NCBI GenBank assembly: GCA_955652655.1 | Contig: CATPCK010000482.1 | Coordinates: forward strand, 1-5,023 | From: an uncultured Ktedonobacteraceae bacterium | GTDB taxonomy: Bacteria; Chloroflexota; Ktedonobacteria; Ktedonobacterales; Ktedonobacteraceae | Direction: 5' to 3' | Length of the DNA stretch: 5,023 bases | In this document: piece by piece, positions 1 to 5,023 of the stretch | Layout: each line of letters begins with the position of its first letter | Numbering within the stretch: the stretch's first letter is position 1 | The notes under the pieces: generated by a model | What the model was told of the DNA's origin: nothing | Database searches by the model: none | Seen by the model: the letters and a program-made list of their open reading frames with translations, nothing else | Made by a program: the position numbers and the translations under genes

Positions 1-721
1 ATGTAGTAAGAGACACCATTTGCCGAAAAAGAGATCTTATAGACCCAATCACGACAGTAAGATTGGGAAGTAGCAATGTCATGACTAAACCGACAGCTAC
101 CGCATCCCAGACGATATTTTCTGGGATATTCAGGAAGGCAACAGGGAGCAATATGACACCGAAAGCGAGACAAATGATCGCTGATTGTAACCAACGAACC
201 CGATTAAGAATTAGGTCTGTAGTCCATTGGGTAAATATATTGCGCTCCTCATTCATCCGTTCGGCGGGCGGAACGAATTGTGGAGGTTTTATCAATGGCT
301 TAGGACGAGTGATATAAGCTAGGTAGATCATTGCCAGAACTATTGATAGACCTAAAAAGATAGTTGGTGCAAGGCCTTGAACAGGTAAAGGCCGCTTCAC
401 GTCTTTAGCAATACTAAATGATAAACCAAGAACTACAGCATATGCACCACCAATTGTACTGGCAGCCTTTTCTATAAACATTGCTCTTGCCTGGGCGCGG
501 TCGATTTGTCCCTTCGCCACGTCAAGATAAGCACTATATAATGCCTTCTTCAGAGGATAGTCGCTGGCACGCAGAGCCTTATCATGCTCCAAGATAGCTG
601 TATACTGTGCTAGGATGATTTGAAGCTGCGTTTGGTAACGCAACTTCTTTAGTTCTAACTCGGGATCATCTTTTGTAGTTTCAGGAAGAGGCGGTAACTC
701 ATCTTCAAACTGATTGAACAC
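1..721 (-). CDS. Partial membrane protein of unknown function, GTG start, C-terminus beyond left edge
   Basis: A reading frame of 240 codons runs without a stop from GTG at 721..719 to the window edge, so the C-terminus is missing. The start is fixed by an in-frame TGA at 739..737 and by a Shine-Dalgarno AAAGGA (733..728) six bases before the GTG. The ATG at 740 is out of frame and soon stops. The N-terminus (about 1-20) is acidic and proline-rich, and about 21-50 is a charged, probably coiled helix. Helix pairs follow at about 88-105 and 117-137, then 178-197 and 204-226. A Pro-rich, charged segment (about 138-175, with RPKPLIKPP) separates the pairs and is probably cytoplasmic. The short amphipathic stretch YLDVAKGQIDRAQARAMF (65-82) precedes the first helix. 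I do not recognise the family with confidence. It lies 109 bases downstream of the 92-residue gene and is probably co-transcribed with it. Confidence 0.82.
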   Translation of the reverse strand, partial: MFNQFEDELPPLPETTKDDPELELKKLRYQTQLQIILAQYTAILEHDKALRASDYPLKKALYSAYLDVAKGQIDRAQARAMFIEKAASTIGGAYAVVLGLSFSIAKDVKRPLPVQGLAPTIFLGLSIVLAMIYLAYITRPKPLIKPPQFVPPAERMNEERNIFTQWTTDLILNRVRWLQSAIICLAFGVILLPVAFLNIPENIVWDAVAVGLVMTLLLPNLTVVIGSIRSLFRQMVSLTT

Positions 722-740
722 TGTAGGTCCTTTCCCTCAT
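722..740 (-). promoter_or_regulatory. Ribosome binding site that decides the GTG start
   Basis: On the minus strand AAAGGA (733..728) stands six bases before GTG at 721. A TGA at 739..737 closes the frame just upstream, so no earlier start is possible within the same frame. Confidence 0.65.
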
Positions 741-830
741 GCTCAGTTGAAGTACTCCCTGGTTTTTAGTGATGCACTGCTCTTTTCCTTTTCAATTCTT
801 TGGTTCTTCTCGTTATCTAGAGGATCTTCT

Positions 831-1109
831 TTACTTCACCTGCTTTTGCTCTTCGGCAGCAGTTCGGTCAATAGTTTGATCTTCCTGTTTTAAATACTCC
901 TCTTTATTTATTATTTCAATTGTTCGTCGCTGCTGATCATATTTGGTACCAGGAATTTTAGATGGACCGACAGGGCCCCCACCATCCGCATAATGCGGTG
1001 GAGCCCCAGATTTAGGAATGTGTATACGAGGTTGATAGAGTGTCCCGTCTTCATAGTGCAGGAATTCGGCTTCAGAAAACGTATTTCGTTCGTAATCGCA
1101 GTATTGCAT
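831..1109 (-). CDS. Small hydrophilic hypothetical protein (92 aa)
   Basis: The family is not recognised. The protein has no membrane segment or signal peptide. Its N-terminus (1-33) is rich in aromatic and acidic residues. Residues 34-54 are a Gly/Pro-rich linker (SGAPPHYADGGGPVGPS). Residues 60-92 are charged and helical-looking (K, E, Q, R). The ATG is supported by GAAGGA (1123..1118) eight bases upstream, and by a candidate extended -10 promoter about 80 bases upstream. It lies first in a leftward unit with the partial membrane protein. The gap to that gene (109 bases) is long for an operon, and most of it is open in another frame with a similar K/E/Q-rich composition, so the present stop may result from a frameshift. 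The case for coding rests on the ribosome site, composition and context, not on homology. Confidence 0.62.
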   Translation of the reverse strand: MQYCDYERNTFSEAEFLHYEDGTLYQPRIHIPKSGAPPHYADGGGPVGPSKIPGTKYDQQRRTIEIINKEEYLKQEDQTIDRTAAEEQKQVK

Positions 1110-1117
1110 TGCTACAA

Positions 1118-1123
1118 TCCTTC
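1118..1123 (-). promoter_or_regulatory. Shine-Dalgarno of the 92-aa gene
   Basis: GAAGGA on the minus strand, eight bases before ATG at 1109. It is the main evidence that this short frame is translated. Confidence 0.55.
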
Positions 1124-1184
1124 AGCTATTCACAAATGGGAGGATTGACTGTAAACTCTTGGCAAAAATAGTTTCTACAATGTT

Positions 1185-1213
1185 AGTATAGCAGAGACAA
1201 TTTTAAAAATCCA
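1185..1213 (-). promoter_or_regulatory. Candidate extended -10 promoter for the leftward unit
   Basis: On the minus strand TGCTATACT (1193..1185) matches an extended -10 element (TGn plus TATACT, 5/6 to TATAAT). A weak -35, TGGATT (1213..1208), lies 17 bases upstream. Transcription would start near 1178, giving a leader of about 70 bases before the ATG at 1109. All of it lies in host DNA, about 20 bases outside the IS end, so the IS has not removed the core promoter, though it may have displaced upstream sites. Confidence 0.42.
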
Positions 1214-1232
1214 GCAAGGATGAACCTTTTTT

Positions 1233-1257
1233 GTAACTACTCAGGTCCCCAAGCGAC
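1233..1257 (+). repeat. Left terminal inverted repeat of the IS66 element
   Basis: The outer 15 bases match the right end perfectly. Over 25 bases, 21 match, the mismatches being at positions 16, 19, 21 and 22. The transposase stop codon (1239..1237) lies inside this repeat. Confidence 0.93.
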
Positions 1258-2685
1258 CGGTAAGGGTTGGCCATGGAAGACAGCGGTCAGAGCAGACAGC
1301 AGAGAATGTCCTTGCTTCTGCATTGTCGAGAGATAACTGCGGATGCGGCAAAAAGCGGTAGCTCCAGTCGCACTGCGAAAGGTGCCAGCCATCTTTTGCT
1401 GAACTTTGGCCCAGCGCAGATCCCGCTCGGCCTGGTTGTTGGTAAAAGGAATGCGCAGGTCGTCGAGCAAAGCCAGCACTTGCTCGGCACGCGCCATCAG
1501 CGCATCCAGCAGATTCTTGGCCTGGCTTTGCTTCTGCCTGCCTTTATGCGATGCTGCCGAAGACGGAGGTGGGGGCGGTTGAGCGGCATAGCCAGCCGCC
1601 AGAATCTCGAAATAGCGAGCGACCCAGTCGTCGCGCTCGAGAGCGGGAACAGCGCTCAGGTGGCGCAGACGCCACTCCTGACAGGCATCATGCAGATCGA
1701 GCAAGAAGTCGTGCATCTCCCCAGCCCACTGCTGATGCTCCTGCTCGGCCACTGCCACACAGTCTCGCACGAGGTGGGCTCCACAGATGCTGTGAACACA
1801 ATCATAGGCATCATAGCTGGCAAAACGGTCGTGCATGCCTCGCCCGGCAAATCGCGGCCAGATGCCGATCTCGTCCATGGCCTCTCGGCCTCGCGACGCA
1901 TGCCAGGCCAGATGGGTCAGGAAGCGGGTGCAATTCACATGCAGCCAATGCAGCATCCCATACACGCGGATGCTGGTCTCATCTCCATGCTGGAGGTGGC
2001 TGGCAACGATCAGCTCAGCAATGCGCGCAACCGTGGGTGCCAGCCGCTCTGCCGCCAGTTCACTCCACTGGATCAAGGTGCCTTCCGAGATCTGGCATCC
2101 GCAGAGCGCCGCGAGCGCCTCGCAGGTACGAGCTGTTGGCAGCAATTGCCCCTGGTGCAGATAGACGGCCAACGCTTGCAGGTGAGGACCATACTGGACC
2201 GGTGCGCTGACCGAAGCAGGAAAGCTGCCCAGGCTGGTGGTGTGACAGGTTGGGCAACAGATGGCTTCGATCTGATGCTCTTGGGCCAGCAGGCGAATGT
2301 CAGGCAAGTCGAGCACTTGACGGCGTTCTGCGACCTGGCCTGGGACAGCGCTGAGGTCCTCACTGCACTGACGGCATACCTGGGGACGGTGACCTACCAC
2401 TTCATCTGGCTGCTCCACCATCGAGAGGGTGTGCCCAGGGTGTCCCGCCTGACCTCCTGGTGGCTTGCCACTGGGACGACGCGAACGGCGTGGCAGACGC
2501 GCCAGCCCATCAGAAGAGGGCGGCTTACTGCTCGTGCGACTGTCTTTGGCCAAGCGGTCTTCCAGCTCCTTGATCCGAGCTTGCGCCTGGGCCAATTGCT
2601 CTTGCAACGGCAGCAGTTGGGCCACCAACGCTTTGAGGATGCGATTTTCTTCCCGCAGGGCTTGCAGTTCTTCTTCGTTCGTCAT
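1237..2685 (-). CDS. IS66-family DDE transposase (482 aa)
   Basis: This is the cut-and-paste or replicative recombinase of the element; it binds the terminal repeats and catalyses strand transfer. In order, the sequence shows an N-terminal leucine-rich coiled coil (about 4-48) and the conserved SSKPPSSDG (52-60). KPPGGQAGHPGHTL (74-87), typical of IS66, comes next. A Cys-rich zinc-binding region has CxxC at 104/107 and CPTC at 144-147. In the catalytic RNase H-like domain the likely triad is D235 (HGDETS), D286 (MHDRFASYDAY) and E420 (FTNNQAERDLR). A C-terminal IS66 tail domain contains TFRSATGATAFCRIRSYL. Length is normal for the family. This protein is called TnpC in elements that also carry tnpA and tnpB. 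The ATG is the first start after an in-frame TAA (2694..2692). No Shine-Dalgarno is well placed, and a promoter just upstream suggests a leaderless message. Confidence 0.97.
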   Translation of the reverse strand: MTNEEELQALREENRILKALVAQLLPLQEQLAQAQARIKELEDRLAKDSRTSSKPPSSDGLARLPRRSRRPSGKPPGGQAGHPGHTLSMVEQPDEVVGHRPQVCRQCSEDLSAVPGQVAERRQVLDLPDIRLLAQEHQIEAICCPTCHTTSLGSFPASVSAPVQYGPHLQALAVYLHQGQLLPTARTCEALAALCGCQISEGTLIQWSELAAERLAPTVARIAELIVASHLQHGDETSIRVYGMLHWLHVNCTRFLTHLAWHASRGREAMDEIGIWPRFAGRGMHDRFASYDAYDCVHSICGAHLVRDCVAVAEQEHQQWAGEMHDFLLDLHDACQEWRLRHLSAVPALERDDWVARYFEILAAGYAAQPPPPPSSAASHKGRQKQSQAKNLLDALMARAEQVLALLDDLRIPFTNNQAERDLRWAKVQQKMAGTFRSATGATAFCRIRSYLSTMQKQGHSLLSALTAVFHGQPLPVAWGPE

Positions 2686-2691
2686 GGGTGT

Positions 2692-2720
2692 ACTTTAGTC
2701 GGTTTCCTCTCCTTTGGCAA
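2692..2720 (-). promoter_or_regulatory. Candidate transposase promoter giving a leaderless mRNA
   Basis: On the minus strand TTGCCA (2720..2715, 5/6 to TTGACA) is followed after exactly 17 bases by TAAAGT (2697..2692, 4/6 to TATAAT). Only six bases separate the -10 from the ATG at 2685, so transcription would begin at or within a base or two of the start codon. This fits the absence of a usable ribosome site: the only purine-rich tract, AAAGGAGAGG, ends 20 bases before the ATG and lies inside the promoter spacer. Confidence 0.45.
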
Positions 2721-2745
2721 GTCTGTAGGAGACCTGAGTAGTTAC
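2721..2745 (-). repeat. Right terminal inverted repeat of the IS66 element
   Basis: Read on the minus strand from 2745 it begins GTAACTACTCAGGTC, identical to the left end over 15 bases and 21/25 over the longer stretch. Confidence 0.93.
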
Positions 2746-2771
2746 GATTTTTTTAGGTAGGTGTGTATGAT
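2742..2771 (+). promoter_or_regulatory. Possible hybrid outward promoter at the right IS end
   Basis: A good -10, TATGAT (2766-2771), lies in host DNA 35 bases before the 521-aa start. At 18 bases upstream is TTACGA (2742-2747), only 3/6 to consensus, formed by the last bases of the IS and the first of the flank. The -10 is plausible and the -35 is weak, so this is a suggestion only. Confidence 0.22.
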
Positions 2772-2806
2772 AATCAACTAAAGACGAACAGGAATAGGCA
2801 CAAAAG

Positions 2807-4372
2807 ATGACCGCACCATTGCAAACCATTTCTACACCTGGCGTTAATAATGCGCCCTCCTTGTCTATATTAGATAATAGAAAGGAAAGGGAAAGCCAGC
2901 AATCTGCTTCTTTCGGCGAGCCCGAGTATACTTTCGGGGATCGTGTGAGGATATGGATTACGGGCTACTGCGCCTCTTTCATACTGACCGGAGTAATGAT
3001 TCCCATCGTCTCCTCCGCTATACTGGTAATCATATACCTCTCGTTCCCCGATCTCGTAGTGAACCTTTCGCCTATTGTCCGGCTGGATTCACATTCTGCA
3101 TGGCATATCCTGTTTCTCGCACATTTATCGACCATCGTTCTCTGGCTAATGGTAGCTTTGGTTCGCTATCCCGACGCTAGCGTACAATCAGCCAATGCAG
3201 GTAGTTACGGTTTACTAAAAGGCTGCTTATGTCACTTACGAGCCAAACTTGGTATAAATGGTACGGACCACGACCTGAGGATGCTGGAGAAAAAGTGTGA
3301 AGACATCAAAGAGGCAATAGATCAAATTCGTGATATACACAAGCCTCTCGAAGATACCAACGACGATCGTAATCATGCAGCTTTGACAACTGCGCTTGCT
3401 TCCTACATTGACATCCGTAAATTGTTGTATCACTCTCCCACAGGTCTTCTTTGGGCATTTGGCTTTGGATACTGCACTGCCTGGCGCCTTGTCCACCAGG
3501 CTGAGGAGGCGATTATCGAATTTGATGGTATCCAGGAAATCATCTATGGAGCGATGAGAGACAAAATGGCTCTTCAAGGCTCCGAGATTAGCGCAAAGGA
3601 TGAACTCCTCGATACATTGATCCAGGCAGTAATGGTGCTTCAACCGGCAGCGGGAGTGTACCTTAAAGAGCATCAGCCTGATAAGAACAGCATAACCCTG
3701 GCAGATCTCAAAGAAAGAGCGTTCGAGGAGTTCCTGTCACGCCAGGGTATCTCGCTTCAGCAGGACAATAATGATACTTCTAATATGGCTAAGGCTACCG
3801 CCCGTTCCGCGCTTCGCCGGGTAAAGAGAGCGCTCAACACCTTGCAAGATAGAGGTTGGGAAGGACTTCTCCGTGCGCGCAACAGGCTCCTTGCTGCGAT
3901 AGCAATCACCGGGATAGCGACACATGTCATGCTATGTATTACCATTCTAACCGCTTTCAGAGATAGAGATTCTATCATAGCAGCGACAGCATTCTACCTG
4001 GTCGGAGCAATATCAGGTCTGTTCGGCAGGTTTTACCAGGAGTCTCTGGCTGGGAGCGCTGTCGATGATTTCGGCTTTTCTACTGCTCGCCTCATTGCGA
4101 CTCCGTTGCTTTCTGGATTGGCCGGCATTGGTGGTGTGCTGGTTCTAATAACACTTACTGCGCTAGGTGGATCGGCTCTGCATCCTTCAAATGGGCAACT
4201 GGCATTAGCGCAAATATTCGACGTGAAGCCTCAATCTTTGCTCATGGCCGCCGTCTTCGGCTTGACTCCCAACCTGCTCATCAAAGGCCTGCAGAACACA
4301 GCCAGGAAATACGAGTCTGCCATACAGAGCAGCAGGATAACAGAACAAGGTACGGCAGATAAGAAGGCTTAA
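2807..4372 (+). CDS. Multi-spanning membrane protein with large cytosolic helical domain, unknown function (521 aa)
   Basis: The family is not recognised. The polar N-terminus (1-47) leads into two membrane segments (about 52-80 and 98-119). A soluble region of about 240 residues (121-358) follows, mostly helical and rich in K, E, D and R, with coiled-coil-like stretches near 155-180 and 328-350. Within it the segment WAFGFGYCTAWRLVHQAEEA (216-235) looks like a conserved core. A C-terminal membrane block follows, with segments near 360-384, 388-406 and 430-452. A weaker hydrophobic stretch (about 476-493) holds FGLTPNLLI (484-492) just before an amphipathic tail. No catalytic motif, Walker box or signal peptide was seen. 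The ATG has a modest AGGAATAGG upstream (2790-2798, eight-base spacing). The gene starts 61 bases beyond the IS66 end, and its stop overlaps the stop of the convergent 62-aa gene. Confidence 0.93.
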   Translation: MTAPLQTISTPGVNNAPSLSILDNRKERESQQSASFGEPEYTFGDRVRIWITGYCASFILTGVMIPIVSSAILVIIYLSFPDLVVNLSPIVRLDSHSAWHILFLAHLSTIVLWLMVALVRYPDASVQSANAGSYGLLKGCLCHLRAKLGINGTDHDLRMLEKKCEDIKEAIDQIRDIHKPLEDTNDDRNHAALTTALASYIDIRKLLYHSPTGLLWAFGFGYCTAWRLVHQAEEAIIEFDGIQEIIYGAMRDKMALQGSEISAKDELLDTLIQAVMVLQPAAGVYLKEHQPDKNSITLADLKERAFEEFLSRQGISLQQDNNDTSNMAKATARSALRRVKRALNTLQDRGWEGLLRARNRLLAAIAITGIATHVMLCITILTAFRDRDSIIAATAFYLVGAISGLFGRFYQESLAGSAVDDFGFSTARLIATPLLSGLAGIGGVLVLITLTALGGSALHPSNGQLALAQIFDVKPQSLLMAAVFGLTPNLLIKGLQNTARKYESAIQSSRITEQGTADKKA

Positions 4373-4557
4373 GGAACTCGTCTTACCTGGCCAGTATTCG
4401 TTAAGGCCAAAACAATCGCGACGAGCGTAGAGAAGGTCAAGGAGAGCGCCATAGAACGATATTTGTCTTTTTTCTCACGTAATGCTCTTGCCCAGGCGAG
4501 CCAGTATCCCATTGCAGGAAGTATGACGACAAGAGGCTCTATTGTTCCTGTATTCAT
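4369..4557 (-). CDS. Small two-helix membrane protein (62 aa)
   Basis: The family is not recognised. It has two hydrophobic helices (about 8-26 and 35-54) joined by a very basic turn, REKKDKYR (27-34). The positive-inside rule therefore puts the turn in the cytoplasm and both ends outside. The C-terminus is basic (QVRRVP). Translation is well supported by AGAAGGAG (4572..4565), with AAGGAG seven bases before the ATG. It converges on the 521-aa gene and the two stops share the TTAA at 4369-4372. It is divergent from the small membrane gene at 4647. Such a size and shape could be a small accessory subunit, or a toxin- or holin-like peptide, but nothing decides between these. Confidence 0.66.
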   Translation of the reverse strand: MNTGTIEPLVVILPAMGYWLAWARALREKKDKYRSMALSLTFSTLVAIVLALTNTGQVRRVP

Positions 4558-4564
4558 TGATGTT

Positions 4565-4572
4565 CTCCTTCT
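4565..4572 (-). promoter_or_regulatory. Strong Shine-Dalgarno of the 62-aa gene
   Basis: AGAAGGAG on the minus strand, seven bases before the ATG at 4557. It is the best ribosome site tied to a gene in the window. Confidence 0.6.
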
Positions 4573-4646
4573 AGTCTTTCAGTGAGTTCGCTCTGAAATT
4601 ATCTGTCCTCTTCAATGTAAGCTATTTGTTCGCGCAAAGATATCGC

Positions 4647-4859
4647 ATGGATAACAGAACAGCTGTTATGAAACTCACACATATATTGATGGCTATGACC
4701 TCGTTTATTTACCTGCTCGTGTTCCTGGGCGACAATCATGATCGTAACATCAAGAACATGATCATCGTACCGCTGGTGTATTTTTTGTCGCATCTGAGTG
4801 CGGTAATCGAAGCCTATGCGTTGATTACGCAGAGGAGAGGGTGTATGAAAAAGTTGTAG
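4647..4859 (+). CDS. Small two-helix membrane protein (70 aa, start uncertain)
   Basis: The family is not recognised. Hydrophobic helices lie at about 10-27 (LTHILMAMTSFIYLLVFL) and 38-60, separated by a polar turn (GDNHDRNIKN), and the C-terminus is basic (TQRRGCMKKL). The start is uncertain. ATG at 4647 is chosen over TTG at 4626 (77 aa) and ATG at 4668 (63 aa); only a weak AAAGA precedes 4647 and none of the three has a good ribosome site. The last four residues, MKKL, and the stop lie in the first unit of a perfect 20-bp tandem duplication. The hydrophobic pattern is coherent over the whole length, which favours a real gene. The opposite strand (64 codons, no ribosome site) is less convincing. 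Confidence 0.5.
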   Translation: MDNRTAVMKLTHILMAMTSFIYLLVFLGDNHDRNIKNMIIVPLVYFLSHLSAVIEAYALITQRRGCMKKL

Positions 4860-4883
4860 GTAATATGAAAAAGTTGTAGGTAA
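4844..4883 (+). repeat. Perfect 20-bp tandem duplication
   Basis: The unit TATGAAAAAGTTGTAGGTAA occurs twice with no gap (4844-4863 and 4864-4883). Each unit contains ATG AAA AAG TTG TAG. The first supplies the end of the 70-aa gene. A third, shortened echo (CTGTAGG, 4885-4891) follows. Confidence 0.95.
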
Positions 4884-4891
4884 ACTGTAGG

Positions 4892-4907
4892 AGCCGATTG
4901 ATCGGCT
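4892..4907. repeat. Short palindrome AGCCGAT-TG-ATCGGCT
   Basis: A perfect inverted repeat with 7-base arms and a 2-base centre, about 30 bases after the stop of the 70-aa gene. No T-run follows, so it is not a classical terminator. It could be a protein site or a degenerate dispersed repeat. Confidence 0.6.
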
Positions 4908-4980
4908 GTAATAGGCGTCAACCTAAGGAGGTGGAAACAGAATAAGTGGTGGAGAGATACAACAATTGGTGGCAGTATTC

Positions 4981-5023
4981 GTAGGGGCGGAGGTGGAGTT
5001 GGGTGGAGTGGGGACCCTTGTGG
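4981..5023 (+). repeat. G-rich tract, possibly the first half of a truncated dispersed palindrome
   Basis: GTAGGGGCGG opens a G-rich run ending GTGGGGACCCTTGTGG at the window edge. The last bases could fold as GGACC-CTTGT-GG(TCC) if the missing sequence continues TCC. That resembles GTAGGGG...ACCCTTGTGGT repeats that I recall from Chloroflexota genomes. That memory could not be checked here. No gene is evident from 4860 to 5023. A consensus-like AAGGAGGT sits at 4925-4932 without a convincing start downstream. Confidence 0.3.

Larger units (their letters stand above)
1233..2745 (-). mobile_element. Complete IS66-family insertion sequence (1,513 bp, single-gene type)
   Basis: The element is bounded by perfect 15-bp inverted repeats: GTAACTACTCAGGTC at 1233-1247 and its complement at 2731-2745. 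IS66-family ends typically begin with GTAA, as here. It carries only the large DDE transposase and has no tnpA or tnpB, which matches the ISBst12-type subgroup. Base composition is clearly GC-richer than the flanks. IS66 elements normally make 8-bp target duplications. The 8 bases outside each end are CCTTTTTT (left) and GATTTTTT (right), which agree at only 6 of 8 in a T-run, so the duplication is imperfect or unprovable. The copy looks intact and potentially active: its frame is complete and all catalytic residues are present. Confidence 0.95.

Noticed and set aside
63..317. An 84-codon plus-strand frame at the left end
   Set aside because: It is opposite the open minus-strand membrane gene, which has coherent helices and a ribosome site; the plus frame has neither.
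1551..2210. A 219-codon plus-strand frame rich in Arg, Ala and His
   Set aside because: It lies wholly inside the transposase gene on the other strand; its composition is that of an antisense shadow.
1267..2760. A 497-codon plus-strand reading frame opposite the transposase
   Set aside because: The minus strand shows all IS66 motifs in order, including the CxxC pairs and DDE residues. The plus-strand frame has no recognisable domain and runs through the inverted repeat into host DNA; it is a by-product of GC-rich codon use.
3236..3673. A 145-codon minus-strand frame within the 521-aa gene
   Set aside because: It is Cys-rich with no coherent domain and is antisense to a long, well-structured gene.
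4387..4394. CTGGCCAG palindrome after the 521-aa gene as a terminator
   Set aside because: The arms are four bases long and no T-run follows; it also lies within the convergent 62-aa coding region.
4599..4793. A 64-codon minus-strand frame opposite the 70-aa gene
   Set aside because: It has no ribosome site and a His/Gln-rich composition without structure, and it would overlap the region upstream of the 62-aa gene.
4925..5022. AAGGAGGT (4925-4932) as the ribosome site of a gene running off the right edge
   Set aside because: The GTG codons at 4946 and 4949 lead to a stop at 4982. The only frame open to the edge lacks a properly spaced start and is made of repetitive G-rich codons, so a gene is not supported.

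Overview
The window looks like an accessory stretch of a bacterial chromosome. The best guess for the host is a Ktedonobacter-like member of the Chloroflexota. That guess rests on the style of the IS66 transposase and of the unfamiliar multi-spanning membrane proteins, and on a G-rich palindromic end sequence that resembles dispersed repeats remembered from that phylum. It is inference, not proof. No rRNA, tRNA, CRISPR array or metabolic gene was seen. No stretch longer than 300 bases lacks a gene.

Layout: (a) Positions 1-1109 carry a leftward unit. A 92-residue hydrophilic protein (1109..831) is followed by a membrane protein of at least 240 residues that starts at a GTG (721) and runs off the left edge. 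(b) Positions 1233-2745 are a complete 1,513-bp IS66-family insertion sequence. It has 15-bp perfect terminal inverted repeats and one intact 482-residue DDE transposase on the minus strand, without the accessory genes tnpA and tnpB. It is visibly GC-richer than its flanks. (c) Positions 2807-4372 encode a rightward 521-residue membrane protein of unrecognised family. (d) Positions 4369-4859 hold two small divergent two-helix membrane proteins. The leftward one ends on the same TTAA that ends the 521-residue gene. (e) Positions 4844-5023 hold a perfect 20-bp tandem duplication, a short palindrome and a G-rich tract that appears to be cut off inside another palindrome.

How it fits together: the IS lies between the leftward operon and the rightward 521-residue gene. 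With it removed, the two would be divergent genes about 180 bp apart, sharing one promoter region. The IS probably landed in that shared region and may now affect transcription of the right-hand gene. Every clear host gene except the 92-residue one encodes a membrane protein of unknown function. This may be an undescribed membrane-associated locus, but nothing in the sequence gives a biochemical activity.
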